Assembly: GCF_021917145.1 (NCBI RefSeq)
Contig: NC_061062.1
Coordinates: 5,981,847 to 6,045,846, forward strand
Source of the DNA: Hypomesus transpacificus
Taxonomy: Eukaryota; Chordata; Actinopteri; Osmeriformes; Osmeridae
Length of the DNA stretch: 64,000 nt
Direction: 5' to 3'
Positions 42,629-63,904 of the stretch are shown in pieces; position 1 is the first letter of the stretch; every line of letters begins with the position of its first letter. Under the pieces are notes generated by a model. It did no database searches, was not told where the DNA came from, and saw only the letters and a program-made list of their open reading frames with translations. The position numbers and the translations under genes were made by a program.

Positions 42629-42709
42629 ATTGGTTGAGAAATTCCCAGCTGCATCGGTGATCCAATCACAAGGCTTAATTTTCAATACTTTGAAACATTG
42701 GATTTCAAA
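42629..42709 (+). promoter_or_regulatory. nusap1: nusap1 cell-cycle promoter: two CCAAT boxes and CHR-like sites
   Basis: An inverted CCAAT box (ATTGG, 42629-42633) and a direct one (CCAAT, 42662-42666) are 33 bp apart. A CHR-type TTTGAA follows at 42689-42694 and a reversed one (TTCAAA) at 42704-42709. The ATG is at 42808. NF-Y boxes about 32 bp apart followed by a CHR are the known signature of G2/M genes controlled by DREAM and B-MYB/FOXM1. An E2F-like gcgcgg lies at about 42,717. Confidence 0.6.
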
Positions 42710-42807
42710 CCGTTAAGCGCGGTTAAAGAGAAGTTGTTTAATACTTGTACAAGACAGTAGTAGTAAGAGAAAGGTTTTCATTCCGAGAAAAAGGATAGGA
42801 TATCAGA

Positions 42808-45800
42808 ATGGATTTAGACTGTATGAAGTATGCAGAATTACGGGGTCTGGCTAAAGACGCTGGACTCAAGGCAAATATGAAGGTAAAGCTTATAAGCGAA
42901 CTAGACTTGCTAGCTAACTTGTTGTTAGCCTACAGTACTGTAGCCACCTAGACTATCTAGCTAGATCTGGACGACTGCAGAGCTAGCCTTGCGACTTTAC
43001 TTGGGCATGATCTACTAACGTTTAACTTGTTCATCGTATTATTTCCCCTCATTAAGGCTGATAAGCTGCGAGAAGCGCTCAAACGGCACTACCAAGAACA
43101 GCAACATCAGGGTGAACAAGGGACAGACTTGAATAGAGGCTTGGCACCGAACGACGATGACACAAACGACAACCAAGTTGATCAACACGTTCCCACAACT
43201 TCATTATTCGTTACCAAACGACGTGGTAAAGCATCAAAGAGGAAGAACTCCGAGGACGTCAATACAGAGAGCGAAGCACTTGAGGTAATGTCCTACTGTA
43301 CAATAATAAGTAACTCTAGTAACACAATTCTTAAACATGGTGAGTTTTGGTCAGTCAAATGATTTTGTTTTAAAGACTGACGAGAAAGATTCCCATTCTG
43401 GAGCTCAGACTACGAGTGCCAAGAAGAGGCGTGTGTTTTCCACTCAACAACCTGACATGCAGCCGGAAAAAACGGACACAAACACAGTCCCTGCGACATG
43501 TGATAAAGGTTAGCACCAAAACTCCCTGTTTTGTGAAATGGACAGGCTGGTGGTTAATGCTAAACAGAGCACCTACCTGCTTTTAATGACCTTGAACCCT
43601 TCTCACTCAGTAGGGGAGCCTAAAGTGACGAAAGCAGGAAAGATTCCCCGCCATGAGGCCCTGTTGAAGAGGATTAAGCCCATGTTGAAGCCCACCACGC
43701 CAAGTAAGTTGTGTCAAAAATGCCATAGTTGACCAATGGCCATTGTCTGAGATGTGGCTTTGATGTAATGTGTTCTATACAAGCAATTAGGGTGATGCAC
43801 CAGTTGTCAAATTATGGGCAGATAATGATACATAAAACAACAATTTGGTGAGCAGGCCTCGTCATCAGTTGCTCCTCAAGGGTTGCTCTTGTGCATTGTT
43901 TAACATCAAAGTTACTGCCCTTACATCTGGGATCCAGCGAGGTTGCAAAGTAGAAAATGGGATCCGACTCAATTTGATTGAAGTTTGTGAACATCTGCTA
44001 ATAGTGTGGTCCTCGTTGTTTTGACACCAGAGTCTGTGTCAGTCTCCTTGCTTAAAACGGGCCCCTGGTCTCTCACCGAGGGCATCCCATCAGCAGCCGC
44101 TGATGAGACTTCTTGTCAGTCGTTCAAAGAAGGAGAGAAGTGTGACAAAGTAACTAACCCCCACTGGTGCACAGTGAGGGCTTTGGGGAGGTCGTCGTCT
44201 GTGGCATATTGAGTTCAAGGTTTCCCATCACGTAGAATGTACTATATAAATGTCAGATCTTGCTGTAGCCTTTTTGGTTTCATCCCCAAGTGGGTGTGCA
44301 CAGCCTGCAGGCATAAGTAGGCATGGGGGGTGAGTGTTTTGTGTCCAACTATCTTTCGGCCTATTGCTATTTATATATTGTTTGGCGTCCAGTTCATGTG
44401 TGTTTTGTTATTGGCTTTCGGGTAATTGTTGAACGCTTCAGATGAGATTAGACATGTTCAGTTTCTTTCTTAAAGTTCCGGTGACATTTCAAGGTACATA
44501 AATAAATTGCAAATCGCAAACTTTTCTCTTAGTCAGTGAAATACGCACTTGGCCACACTGCTGATGGGGGGGGGGGGGGTGATTTGAAACTGACTTCTTG
44601 ATCTCAGGTAGAAGCTCTACTCCTGAGCTATACCTATCCCCACCTCATAGCCATCCATCTCATTGCACACCCAGCATAGGTTGTTTTTCTCAGATGAAGG
44701 AAACTGTTAAATTGTGGCTCTCCTTTTCAGACTTCAAAAAGCTCCACGAGGCACACTTTAACAAGATGGAGTCCATTGATTTATATGTCCAGAGGAAGAC
44801 CAAGCAGATGGATGTGTTCAGAAATTCAGTAAAGGAATTGAAGGTAATAAACTGTTTAATGATGTTGTCATCTTTTTCACAAGTTGGAAGGTTGTTTCAA
44901 GCCAACTCCTGGCCTTAATTATGTAAAAACTGAAAACAATGGTGACTGAATGACACGGCTAGGTCTTCCCTATTAGTGTATTCATCGAAGAACTGTTTTT
45001 TGTTGTTTATTTGTAGTTGCTCTCAGACAAGACTATTTCAAAGCCGGCAGAGAGAAACACTAAACGTGTAAGTTCTGCAACTTTGTCAAATTCATTATAG
45101 TAATGAATGTGTTGGTTAATTAACTTGTTAAAAACTATCCACTGCCAATTTTTGTGTGGTAAATGTTCTTCTCTGTATTTTGAAGAAGTCCAGCAGAACC
45201 TCCCTGTTCAGTCCTGCATCTGTGGAGACGAAGCCCTCCTCAGGCAGACGCAGGCACACCCAGCTCAACAAGCCTGACCTGAAGGACAGCGTTCCATTCA
45301 AACCATCCATCCTCTCGACTCGCAGGATCAATGTTCGGTTAGGCTCCCTCATGTACCAATTTCTATGACCCTGAGACACTGGAGCGTATGGGTGTCCTGG
45401 TTTGTTTAATTGATGTGGAATCATGTCGACTTTGCTCCTAAGGGCTCTGCATGCATCCCTGCTCTGTGAAACCAATCTAGGTTGAGTGTGGTGTGTTAAA
45501 GTCTCATAACACTTATTTAAAAACATTTTTTACTATTGTTTTGTGTGCAGGTTCTCTCAAGTTGTGCAGGATAACGAGCAGAAGAGGGCCGTGGTGAAGA
45601 CCCCAGCACGCTTGTCTCCCTGCGTGGACCTCCTCACTCCAGGACAGGACTCTAAAGTGACGGGGAAGCCTGAAATCAAGACGTCCGGTCTATCTTCCAC
45701 AAAGACTCCAGGTAACTTTCACAGCTTCATAAATAATACATTCTTCCACCAGACTTGCCTCTTGATTATATGACAAACTGATAATGTTTTTCCATTTAAA

Positions 45801-46313
45801 GGATCAACATTTGTCTTTAACGGAAACACAAGTATTTCAAACACCCCTGGGACCAATAAGAAATCCACGTTTGATTTGAAAGCTAGTCTCTCTCGTCCCC
45901 TGTCCTACAAGCCTCATAAGGGTAAGCAGTGGGCTCAGCTGTCCTTCTTATTCTCTGTTGCGAAAAGCACAACTGGGTATGGAAAAGCCTGACAGTTCAC
46001 TGTTTTCATAGGAAAGTTGAAGCCTTTTGAACCAACCCAGGAGACCTTGGTGGGAATCCCATCCAATCAGAAGAATTACAAACAGCACAAGGTCCAAACA
46101 AGGTGAGGAATCAGTAGTAAGATCATAATTCATTGTACTATCAGAACCAACTTTTCAATTCTTAAATGTTGAATTTACTAAGTAAGTACTACCACTGTTG
46201 GTCAACCACATTGTCTTTGTTCTAGGGAGGAACGGAGAACAAAACATAAGGAAGACAGGAAGCAAAAAAAAGAGAATATGCTAGGGGCCAGAAGAGGGCT
46301 CACCATGTCTTAA
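42808..46313 (+). CDS. nusap1: Nucleolar and spindle-associated protein 1, complete, 434 aa
   Basis: Microtubule-bundling spindle protein. Exons: 42808-42882, 43057-43284, 43376-43508, 43611-43703, 44731-44843, 45017-45067, 45186-45337, 45551-45711, 45802-45921, 46012-46102, 46226-46313 (1305 bp, all GT-AG). The N-terminus is a SAP-like DNA-binding motif ([20 protein letters not shown]). Conserved blocks follow: [39 protein letters not shown], and [20 protein letters not shown], the family's microtubule-binding part. The highly basic tail ([18 protein letters not shown], then MLGARRGL) is a charged helix. Human NUSAP1 has 441 aa. Between the fourth and fifth exons, an open segment at 44031-44190 was left out because its phases do not fit. 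It is convergent with ndufaf1 (664 bp between stops). Confidence 0.95.
44565..44645 (-). mobile_element. tRNA-derived SINE head in nusap1 intron 4
   Basis: On the minus strand, ggggataggtatagctcagg then AGTAGAGC forms box A, and cagtttcaaatc forms box B, followed by a C-run. The tail is not evident, so this is a 3'-truncated or diverged copy. Confidence 0.65.
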
Positions 46314-46977
46314 ACGTTTCCTTTGATTTTTGTTGCCTGTTGTGGTCATTGAGCTGTACTTTTTAGTGGCATACATTTTCTCTGTTCTAGTATGCAGTTT
46401 TGTGTAATGTGTTTGACTCCAATGTTCAAACTCCATAAGACATTGGTAATGTGTGTGTGTGTACTTGTAGATCATTTTCTACTCACTGATATTTAGTAAA
46501 TGCTCTAACCCTCTAGTTCTAAAAACTGCTTTTATGTTTAGAGGAAGTACATACGCAGACAGTGGTGGGGGAAAAGTTTAACTTCCTGTCTGAATATTTT
46601 AGTTGCCTTTTGTATATTTTATATTGAGTTAAACCTTTTTTTTATGTATTTGGATATTTGTGTAATAACTGAACACATGCTTTGTTCCTAAGTCTGAAAT
46701 GTGTTAAATGTCCATGTATATAGTTATTATTGTGTTTGGAAGTGGGTCAAAGTAAAGAAATGTAGGGCCTGACAAGGTCAAGCTACTTTACTTCAGAACC
46801 ACGTTACAATATGATGACACAGCAAGACATATCTACAAGGTTATGTATTCATGTACAGAAAGTGGAGCATGTTCAGCCATTCCATCATACAACCTAAAAC
46901 AAGTGATTCAGGATTTTAATATTCAACACAAAACCTTTCTTTGTGGGGACTTCAGTAAGGGGAGGTTCCATCCCAGC

Positions 46978-48315
46978 TCAGACCTCTGGGTTTCTCTTGT
47001 ACAATTCGTATGCAAACTCTTCTGTGTGAGCTTTATCATTACATGCACCAATAAAGTCAATCTCCAACTGAAATGGACCATCCACTTTATCCCCCAGCGT
47101 GAATCCAATAGTGTTAACCTATTGGGGGGAGGGGACAAGACAAAAAAGTGTGTTCATATAAAAATATATACATGTCACTGTAAAGCTATCCACATCTGAA
47201 ATGATTTGCTCAGATCTTACCTTGTCCAACCAGATACAAGACTGGTCATCTTGTATTCTTCCGTGATTTGAAAGGAAGAATTTCGAGAATGGGATCTGCG
47301 AAGAAGAATAACGCTATGTTCTAAACCAAGGGAAGATGTTTTTGTGACAGTCTAATATCTTTCCAGACACCTACCTTGACATCTTGCCAGTAAGGTCCAC
47401 CTCTGGTGTACAGAAAGTAACTGTATATGTCATTCTTCATGTGAGAGAAATACATTTCGGTTGCAATGTTTATCATCCATGGACGTCCATCTCCACGAAT
47501 ACGCAAGTGTAGTGTGTTGAAGTTTGTCCAGTCAAGGTGCTTTATCCTATCAAATGACCCCTGAGGAGTGGGGGGGGGGGGGGTGGTGTAATTAATGAAG
47601 TTGATCAATGGGACTAAACAGTTACATCTGGTAATTGTCTATTAAAGGGACAGTCTGTTTGAAAACATTCCTTCCACAGTGTGGAATCAGACAATCATTC
47701 CGATGTTAAACCTCAGTAGCATAGAAGGGTACACTGATAGTGAAAAACACTGACACACCAACATCATACAGTTTGCATGGACTTTTTCTGATGACTGGTA
47801 CAGTGCTCACCCACCTTTGGTTGCTGGGAGCGTAAGGAGCAGTAGCCACTGTAACGAGTCTCCCCGTCCCTCGGAGGGTTGGTGCAGAGTGTTCCGTACA
47901 GCAGGCCTGTGGTGTTGTTCCTCCCCAGCTTCAGATAAGCCTCACTCCGTCCACCCATCTCCCGGTCAGAGGAGACGATCCACTTCTCCAGAGACTCTGG
48001 TCCTCTGAACTCCCAGATCACTCTGGTCTGCTCCAGCATGTGCTCCGCCAGCGGCTGGCCCTGGGGGCCTTTTATGGGAGCTAGAAACTCCGCCTTCAGC
48101 AGGGAGAAATGCTTCCATATCCCCTCCATGCCTTTAGCAAAGTCGAATTTGAAATATTTCCATGGTGGGCTTTTGTCTGTGGGCTGGCCTGGCCGTCTGT
48201 ACTCTCCCTTCCAGATAGTCCTCCATGCCATAGTCATACGAGGAACAGAGGGAGCCAAGAGGTTCTGCTGCCAGAGAGGCCTCAGCAGCTTCAATGTGGT
48301 CCTTAACAAAGACAT
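46978..48315 (-). CDS. ndufaf1: Complex I assembly factor 1 (CIA30), complete, 300 aa
   Basis: Mitochondrial chaperone of NADH dehydrogenase assembly. Minus-strand exons: 48315-47815, 47560-47375, 47295-47221, 47118-46978 (903 bp, GT-AG). The N-terminus ([20 protein letters not shown]) is basic and free of acid, as expected for a mitochondrial presequence. The CIA30 domain has [66 protein letters not shown] and [20 protein letters not shown], all close to human NDUFAF1 (327 aa). The region between presequence and domain is shorter than in human. Just upstream of the ATG, tttccaaacag may be an acceptor, so a 5' untranslated exon is likely. Confidence 0.95.
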
Positions 48316-49142
48316 GTTTGGCGTCCTGGATTCTCACTGTTTGGAAATAGTACAGGAACATTATGTATATGCACAAAATATATCATTCAACACATGCAAA
48401 ACAAATTAATAACGAACTCTTGACCCTCTCGATGTTACTGCCTTAGTACCCTAGTTAGTCATTCTCCTTTCTTTGGTAAATTGGGCCAAAAAGACACTAA
48501 AACAAATTAACCCATGCCACAAAACAAATGTACCCTTAATATTGACAGCGTTGGTTGATAAGATACTTGCCTTTGATACGTGGATTTCAGGTCGGAACAT
48601 TGATATTTTGATTGGTTTTGAAGCTAGACTCATTAACGATCTACTGAGCACAAGGCTACTACATACATACAGTTATAATCCATATCTGCCCTGTTGCATG
48701 TAAACCATCCTTGGATGAAAGCTCTCTAGAAGGTTGCAGTCACGAGAAACGATTGCTAGAAGTCCATCCCGAGTGAAGTTCTACTAGGAACAGTAACTGA
48801 GTGAAATTTCAGTTCCTTTTTGGTGTTTATTATTACCATAATGTCCTTCCTGACAACTTAAATAACACGGAATTGTACGCAAGTAGTATCTGCCCTCCTA
48901 CAACGTGTAGGATATCTTAATTTTTTTCTATTTTATTTTTCCTCGTGTACATATACTTCTTCATCCTGCACCGCTGCACCCGCTTGACGCATGCTCTTTA
49001 GGAAAGCGCCTTTGGCTTTGTGTGGATGAGTACGGAGCCATCTAGCTGCTGTAGTTGGTAGGTAGCCACCGCGGTTCTGTTCGTCTTCAACAAACGAAGC
49101 GACAGACTGAGCAGTGGTAGCTAGCCTGCTAGCTCGCTAATC
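48316..49142. promoter_or_regulatory. Shared upstream region of ndufaf1 and rtf1
   Basis: The two genes are head to head with 827 bp between start codons. The part next to rtf1 (48,970-49,142) is GC-richer (gcaccgctgcacccgcttga, ccaccgcggttctgttcgtc) and probably holds its start site and 5' UTR. No TATA box is evident. The ndufaf1 start site cannot be placed. Confidence 0.4.
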
Positions 49143-59103
<9,961 letters not shown>

Positions 59104-59939
59104 TGGGTTGGACCATTAAAACATATTTGCATGTGTTTCTGGCTATTTGACCTCAGGGCCCCTGAGGCTGAAAGTGTGTGTGAGATTGTAAATGTGTGTG
59201 TGTGAGTGCGCATGTGTGTGTGTGAGTGCGCATGTGTTTGTATGTGTGTGCGAGAGAGAGAAGTGCAAGTAGTGCAAAGGACTGTCCATCCCAAAACAGA
59301 GGAAATATTGATCCTTCGAAGACTTTTTTTTTTTTCTTTCTCCTCAAAGGATCTTTCTTGGAAGAAGATTGTCCACTTGTTTTTGCGTCATTATGTGCAA
59401 ATTTGTACTTTGAATTGCGTTTTTCCTCAGTTTATGTCCCTGTTTTATATAGAACCTTTTCCTGTCCTGTCTCATTTTCTCCTCAGTTATCTTATTTGTT
59501 CAAGGACACAGGACTTTAGAAATGATCTTGGACACTATATCTCGTAAGACTTAGATTGTTGAGACAACTGGACTGTGGACGGGGAAAGGGTTTCTCCTCT
59601 CACCTTTTCTGCATATGGATTATTTTATGATTAAGGTAGAGAGGGCATCATTATAAACCTAACAGCCTGCAGTCTTTTCCTCAACATGGAGGTGAAGATG
59701 TCATGAAGACAGCTGGCCTATTGTTTGCCTTCGGAACTATGTCACTGTTTTGAAAGCAGATTTATATGAATCAGTTGTTTACCATGGATGATTAAAAGCA
59801 TTTGTCTTTTTTTTCTTTCTGAAACCATATTTTCAGAACAGATTCTAAGTGTTATTGATTGTCTCCTTAGTCAGTTCTTGTATTGATGTGGCATGCCTTG
59901 TAAATATACAATTTGGAGTGAGTGCAGCAAAATAAAGAG

Positions 59940-60977
59940 GCACTGTTTCGTAGAACTTGTGTCAGTCTCTATCCTCTCTAACTGTAAAAGAAAGTGTTTG
60001 TATGAAGTACATTAATTGAGTGTATGTGGGGTTTATTAGATGATTAGAAGTCCACTCGAGAATGGTAAAAAGAACATTTGAACTTAGGGATACATTTTCT
60101 GGTCTTGACTATTTAAAGGGGGTTTAGGTTAGAATTACATTTAGGGTTTGGAGTTAGGGATCGTTTTATGGTAATGAGGTACGGTTTGGGTTAAGGTTAG
60201 GTCTTGGGTTGAGGATGTTAGGGGAAACAGGATTTTGTAGGACTGAATTGTCCCCACCAGAGTTGTGTGTGAATCATTGGCACAATGCCATGTACGGAAT
60301 CAAAGTCAACATTTTCTAGATTTTCTTTCAAGAGACATGTCATTTAACAATGATTTGAGGATTTTGTTTGACGGTGTAAGTGAAATGACAATTGTTCTCA
60401 TGTTTTTTATCAGGCTTTGTAAAGGGACTGTATGTTTGGGGTCCTTAGGCAGTAGTTCCTGGTCCACGTATTAAGCAAATGTACTAGCTAGTAAATCCAA
60501 TAATTCAGTAGAATGAAACTACAGATGGATTGTAACCTATTTTCGCGTCATTTAATGTGCACAAAGTATCTTTGCCGATAAAAAACAACAACACCGTTGG
60601 ACGTTGCTTTCTTTTTTACGGTGGGTTGGTTTGTGGGAGTTTTGGTGGTTGGGATAGCTAGAGCTAGGTGAAGCTGTGTCTGTGGTAGCTAAAGCTAGCA
60701 AATCAGCCAGTCAAGCTAGATTACATTGGTTCGTCAAGCTGGTAGGTTTCTTGCATGTTGTTAACTTCTGTTGCAATTATGTTTTGTAATCTGTACTGTA
60801 ATCTGACTGTGTTGTTAATATTTATTTAGCACTATAAGCTATCTAGCAGGCGGGTTTCAATAATAAACAGCGACTGCCTAGCTAGCTGTGTGTACAGGTC
60901 TGTCAATATGAAAGCCAGATAATTTGCAACACTTTATTTTCCGGACTTGAAAGTATAATGTATATTTTTCTCATTAG
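59940..60977. promoter_or_regulatory. Interval between rtf1 and golga5
   Basis: Contains a short degenerate (TTAGG)-rich stretch at 60,115-60,230 (ggtttaggttagaattacat) and the probable 5' UTR exon and promoter of golga5, which cannot be delimited. No other gene is visible. Confidence 0.4.
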
Positions 60978-60985
60978 GATGCAGT

Positions 60986-61789
60986 ATGTCTTGGTTCGCG
61001 GACTTCGCAGGGAAAGCGGAAGACTTTCTAAATAAGGTTGACCAAGGAGCGGCCAGTGCTCTGACCAAACCAGAGAGAACATCGTCTTTCTCTTTAAACT
61101 ACGAGGAGAATTCTACCGAAACGTCTCAATATGACGGCGAAGGGCAAAAGGCAGACGCGACGGTGTTCCAACATGCTTATCAATTTTCTCATGATGCCCC
61201 AGACTACATCAGTGCTGCTGCAGGTAAAATCAAGAGATCCAACCCCACTCTCTTGGCTAGCACGGCAAATGTATCCACCACCCCTCTGGGATCGGCCAGC
61301 AGTGCCTCCAGCACCATCAAACCATCCTCCAGCTTTGTGAGACGGAAGAAGAGCGAGCAAGAAGTGGATGACGACTTGCTCTTTGACTTCCTGAACAGTT
61401 CCGACCCTCCTGCAAGCGAGAGGAGGAATGTCAAACTGGAGCCTGTCAGAGTCCCAGCTTCCGAGGGGTCCCCGAACCCACCGCCAGCCCCTGCGGCTCC
61501 TTTGTCTGTGCCCTCTGCCCCCTCCACCCCCCCCTCCACGCGCGGCATGTCACAAACCTCTAGCCTGGGCTCTCTGTCTAACAGCACTCATAGCGCCAAA
61601 ACTGAAGATGGTTCCGCCAGAGATCAAAGCCAAGGTACCAAAGAACCTAACAGCTTTGTTGCTTCATGTATAGTTGGTCATACTGATGCGCTCAAATATC
61701 ATGCTGCTGGTTCTGGTATTATTATTCATCTCCCTGGCCTTCCCTCCTTTTCCGCCCTACCCTGTCTCCATCCTTCTCCCCTTTCCCCC

Positions 61790-61851
<62 letters not shown>

Positions 61852-63124
61852 ATCCCTACCTCCCTCTCCCATTCTTTCCATCCCCTCCCTCCCATTCTCT
61901 CCATCCATCCTCTCTCTCATCCATATCTCAAATTCTCTTTCCCATAGACACGCCGGAGAGTTCAGACTCTGGGTTGGCTGCCCCCCAGGACCCCGGCCCC
62001 CAGGAGCCAGCCCCGCCAGAGGAGCCCGTGGGTCCAGAGCTCCAGGGTCAGGTGATGTCCAGCCTGCGCCTGGAGAACCAGCTGCTGCGGAGCGAGGTCA
62101 CCTCTCTCAACCAGGAGATGGCCTCTATCATCCAGAGAGCCAAGGACATGCAGGAGGGTACGTGCTGACGTACCAGCTGTCTAGGATGGGTACAGATCAG
62201 TGGTAAAGCCTTAGATTGCTGACCAAGAGGTTGCATTCCCCCCCCCCAAAAAAAAACAACAACATGTGTGAATAAAGGAGTCTGCAAAATTATGATATTA
62301 TTAAATAAATCATACTAAGCTACCCACAGAGTTGAACTTGGCTCGCCTGCGCTCGGACAAATGGAGTTCTGACCAGTCCCGTACGGACCGCACGGTGAGA
62401 GAGCTTCAGTCCCACGTTGATGACCTCACTGAGGCCCTGTCTGCTAAAGATGGGCAGCTTGCGGTCCTGAAGATCAGGCTGGAGGAGGCAGATCAGTTAC
62501 TAAAGTCTCGAAGCAGTGCCCTGGAAGAGGCACAGACTGAGAGGTCCAGGTATGTGTCTGAGTGAATGGGATGGAGGGAGGGAGGGTGGATAGGTGGATG
62601 GTAAATTGTATTCCGTCTTGGCCCATGGTGGTCAGAATCCTCCAGGACCATACTGAGGGGAGCAGCCTGCAGTCGCAGGCCCTGCAGACCCTGCAGGAGA
62701 GGCTGCGAGAGGCAGAGGGGGCCCTACGGAGAGAACAGGACAGCTACCGACAGATGCAGGCAAGCCAGCTGACTCTAGCACCATGTTACACCTTTATTAC
62801 TCACTTGGGTGTTATGTGTAATATATATATATATTTGAAATGTAAAAATGGCCAAACAAATACATTTTGCTTTTCTTCAGAGTGAGTATTCAGCTCGGCT
62901 GTCCAAGGTGGAGTCGGAGAGGCAGTTGCTGGCGGAGGCGGTCACTGGGGCGGAGAGGAGGGCGGCGGAGGACAAGCACAGGGCAGACGACCTCCAGCAG
63001 CAGATGAAGAGCGCCAGGGCCGCCGCTGAGACTGCCAAGCAGGAGCTGCAGGACTACAAACACAAGGCCTCACGCATCCTCCAGGTGGGGCGGACAACAA
63101 CACACATGGATTTGTTTAGCATGG

Positions 63125-63161
<37 letters not shown>

Positions 63162-63904
63162 GAGCTGTGCCCATAGATGGTGGTAGATCATCTGTCCACA
63201 GATCATCAGGAGGTTGCAGGTTTAAACCCCTGTCCCCTTTCTGTATGTTGATTTCAATATAAGCATCTGCTAAATTAATACATTGCATGTTCGAACCTAG
63301 TAGATATGTGGTAATAGATTGCATTTGTTTTTACTAGAGGGCTGATGTTTTTTTTGTTGGTGTCAACCCAGACTTCACTACACATTACCCTCTAACCAGT
63401 CTGTGTGTCTTCTGTATGACCCCTCCCCCTTCTCCTCTAGTCCAAAGAGAAGCTGATTAGCAGTCTGAAGGAGGGGTCTGGATTGGACACGCTGGACGGA
63501 GGCGGGGCCGGGATTCTGGAGCTGGAGGATCTTCGCCACGAAAAGGAGCTGCAGAGAGACGAGATCCAGAAGCTGCAGGGCCAGCTGCAGACTCTCCGCT
63601 CAGAGATACAGGTGAGGATCAGTTCCACTAGGAGGAACGACAGGGTTAGCTCCAGGCAGGTAAGGTAAGATACAGGTGGATCCTATCCCCCATCAAGGCT
63701 GTCACTGCTGGAACACCTAAAATGTGGGTTACTCTGTGTGTGTGTGAGACGTTCCTCTGGTGTGTTCTCTCTCAGGAGCTGGAGAACCAGGCCCTTGCGG
63801 AAGCAGAAGCCTGGAGGGAACAGCAGGGGGAGGTGGAGGAGCAGCAGGCCCTGCAGGCCAGAGCCAGACAGGAAGTGGAGGCGGAAGTGGAGCGCTATAA
63901 ACAG
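60986..63904 (+). CDS. golga5: Golgin A5 (golgin-84), 5' part, first 569 codons
   Basis: Golgi membrane tether of the cis/medial stack. Exons: 60986-61634, 61948-62157, 62330-62549, 62636-62759, 62881-63084, 63441-63611, 63776-63904; the gene continues past the window. The N-terminus MSWFADFAGKAEDFLNKVDQ is the golgin-84 signature, followed by SSFVRRKKSEQEVDDDLLFD and FLNSSDPPASE, then a Pro/Ser-rich linker. From SLRLENQLLRSEVTSLNQEM onward it is continuous coiled coil (VDDLTEALSAKDGQLAVLKI, SKEKLISSLKEGSGLD). The C-terminal membrane anchor lies outside. The intron after 62759 uses a GC donor (CAG|gcaagc), needed to join QMQ to SEYSARL. In human, GOLGA5 adjoins LGMN. Confidence 0.95.
61788..61850. 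repeat. Poly(C) plus (TC)n in golga5 intron 1
   Basis: About 14 C bases followed by about 25 TC units, embedded in a long pyrimidine-rich tract reaching the acceptor at 61947. It keeps an open frame (Pro/Ser/Leu) that is not coding. Confidence 0.95.
62185..62262 (+). mobile_element. SINE head fragment in golga5 intron 2
   Basis: The stretch gtacagatcagtggtaaagc then CTTAGATTGCTGACCAAGAGGTTGCA resembles the tRNA-like head of the local SINE family, ending in C- and A-runs. Box B is degenerate. Confidence 0.45.
63126..63275 (+). mobile_element. Poly(G) run and SINE copy in golga5 intron 5
   Basis: About 30 G bases are followed by a degenerate tRNA-like head (gtagatcatctgtccacaga, box B aggttgcaggtttaaacccc) and a tail with ataagcatctgctaaattaa, the common teleost SINE tail. 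Confidence 0.6.

Noticed and set aside
44031-44190. Open segment in nusap1 intron 4 with an acceptor-like cag and a possible gtgagg donor
   Set aside because: Its end phase does not fit the next exon (A|AC TTC), and human NUSAP1 joins TTP directly to [10 protein letters not shown].
59206-59547. Frames of about 100 codons after the rtf1 stop
   Set aside because: They start in a (TG)n-rich stretch in the 3' UTR of rtf1 and have no conserved features.
60986-62206. A 406-codon open frame at the start of golga5
   Set aside because: It runs through a pyrimidine-rich intron (61635-61947) and leaves the golgin frame; splicing restores DTPESSDSG and the known coiled coil.
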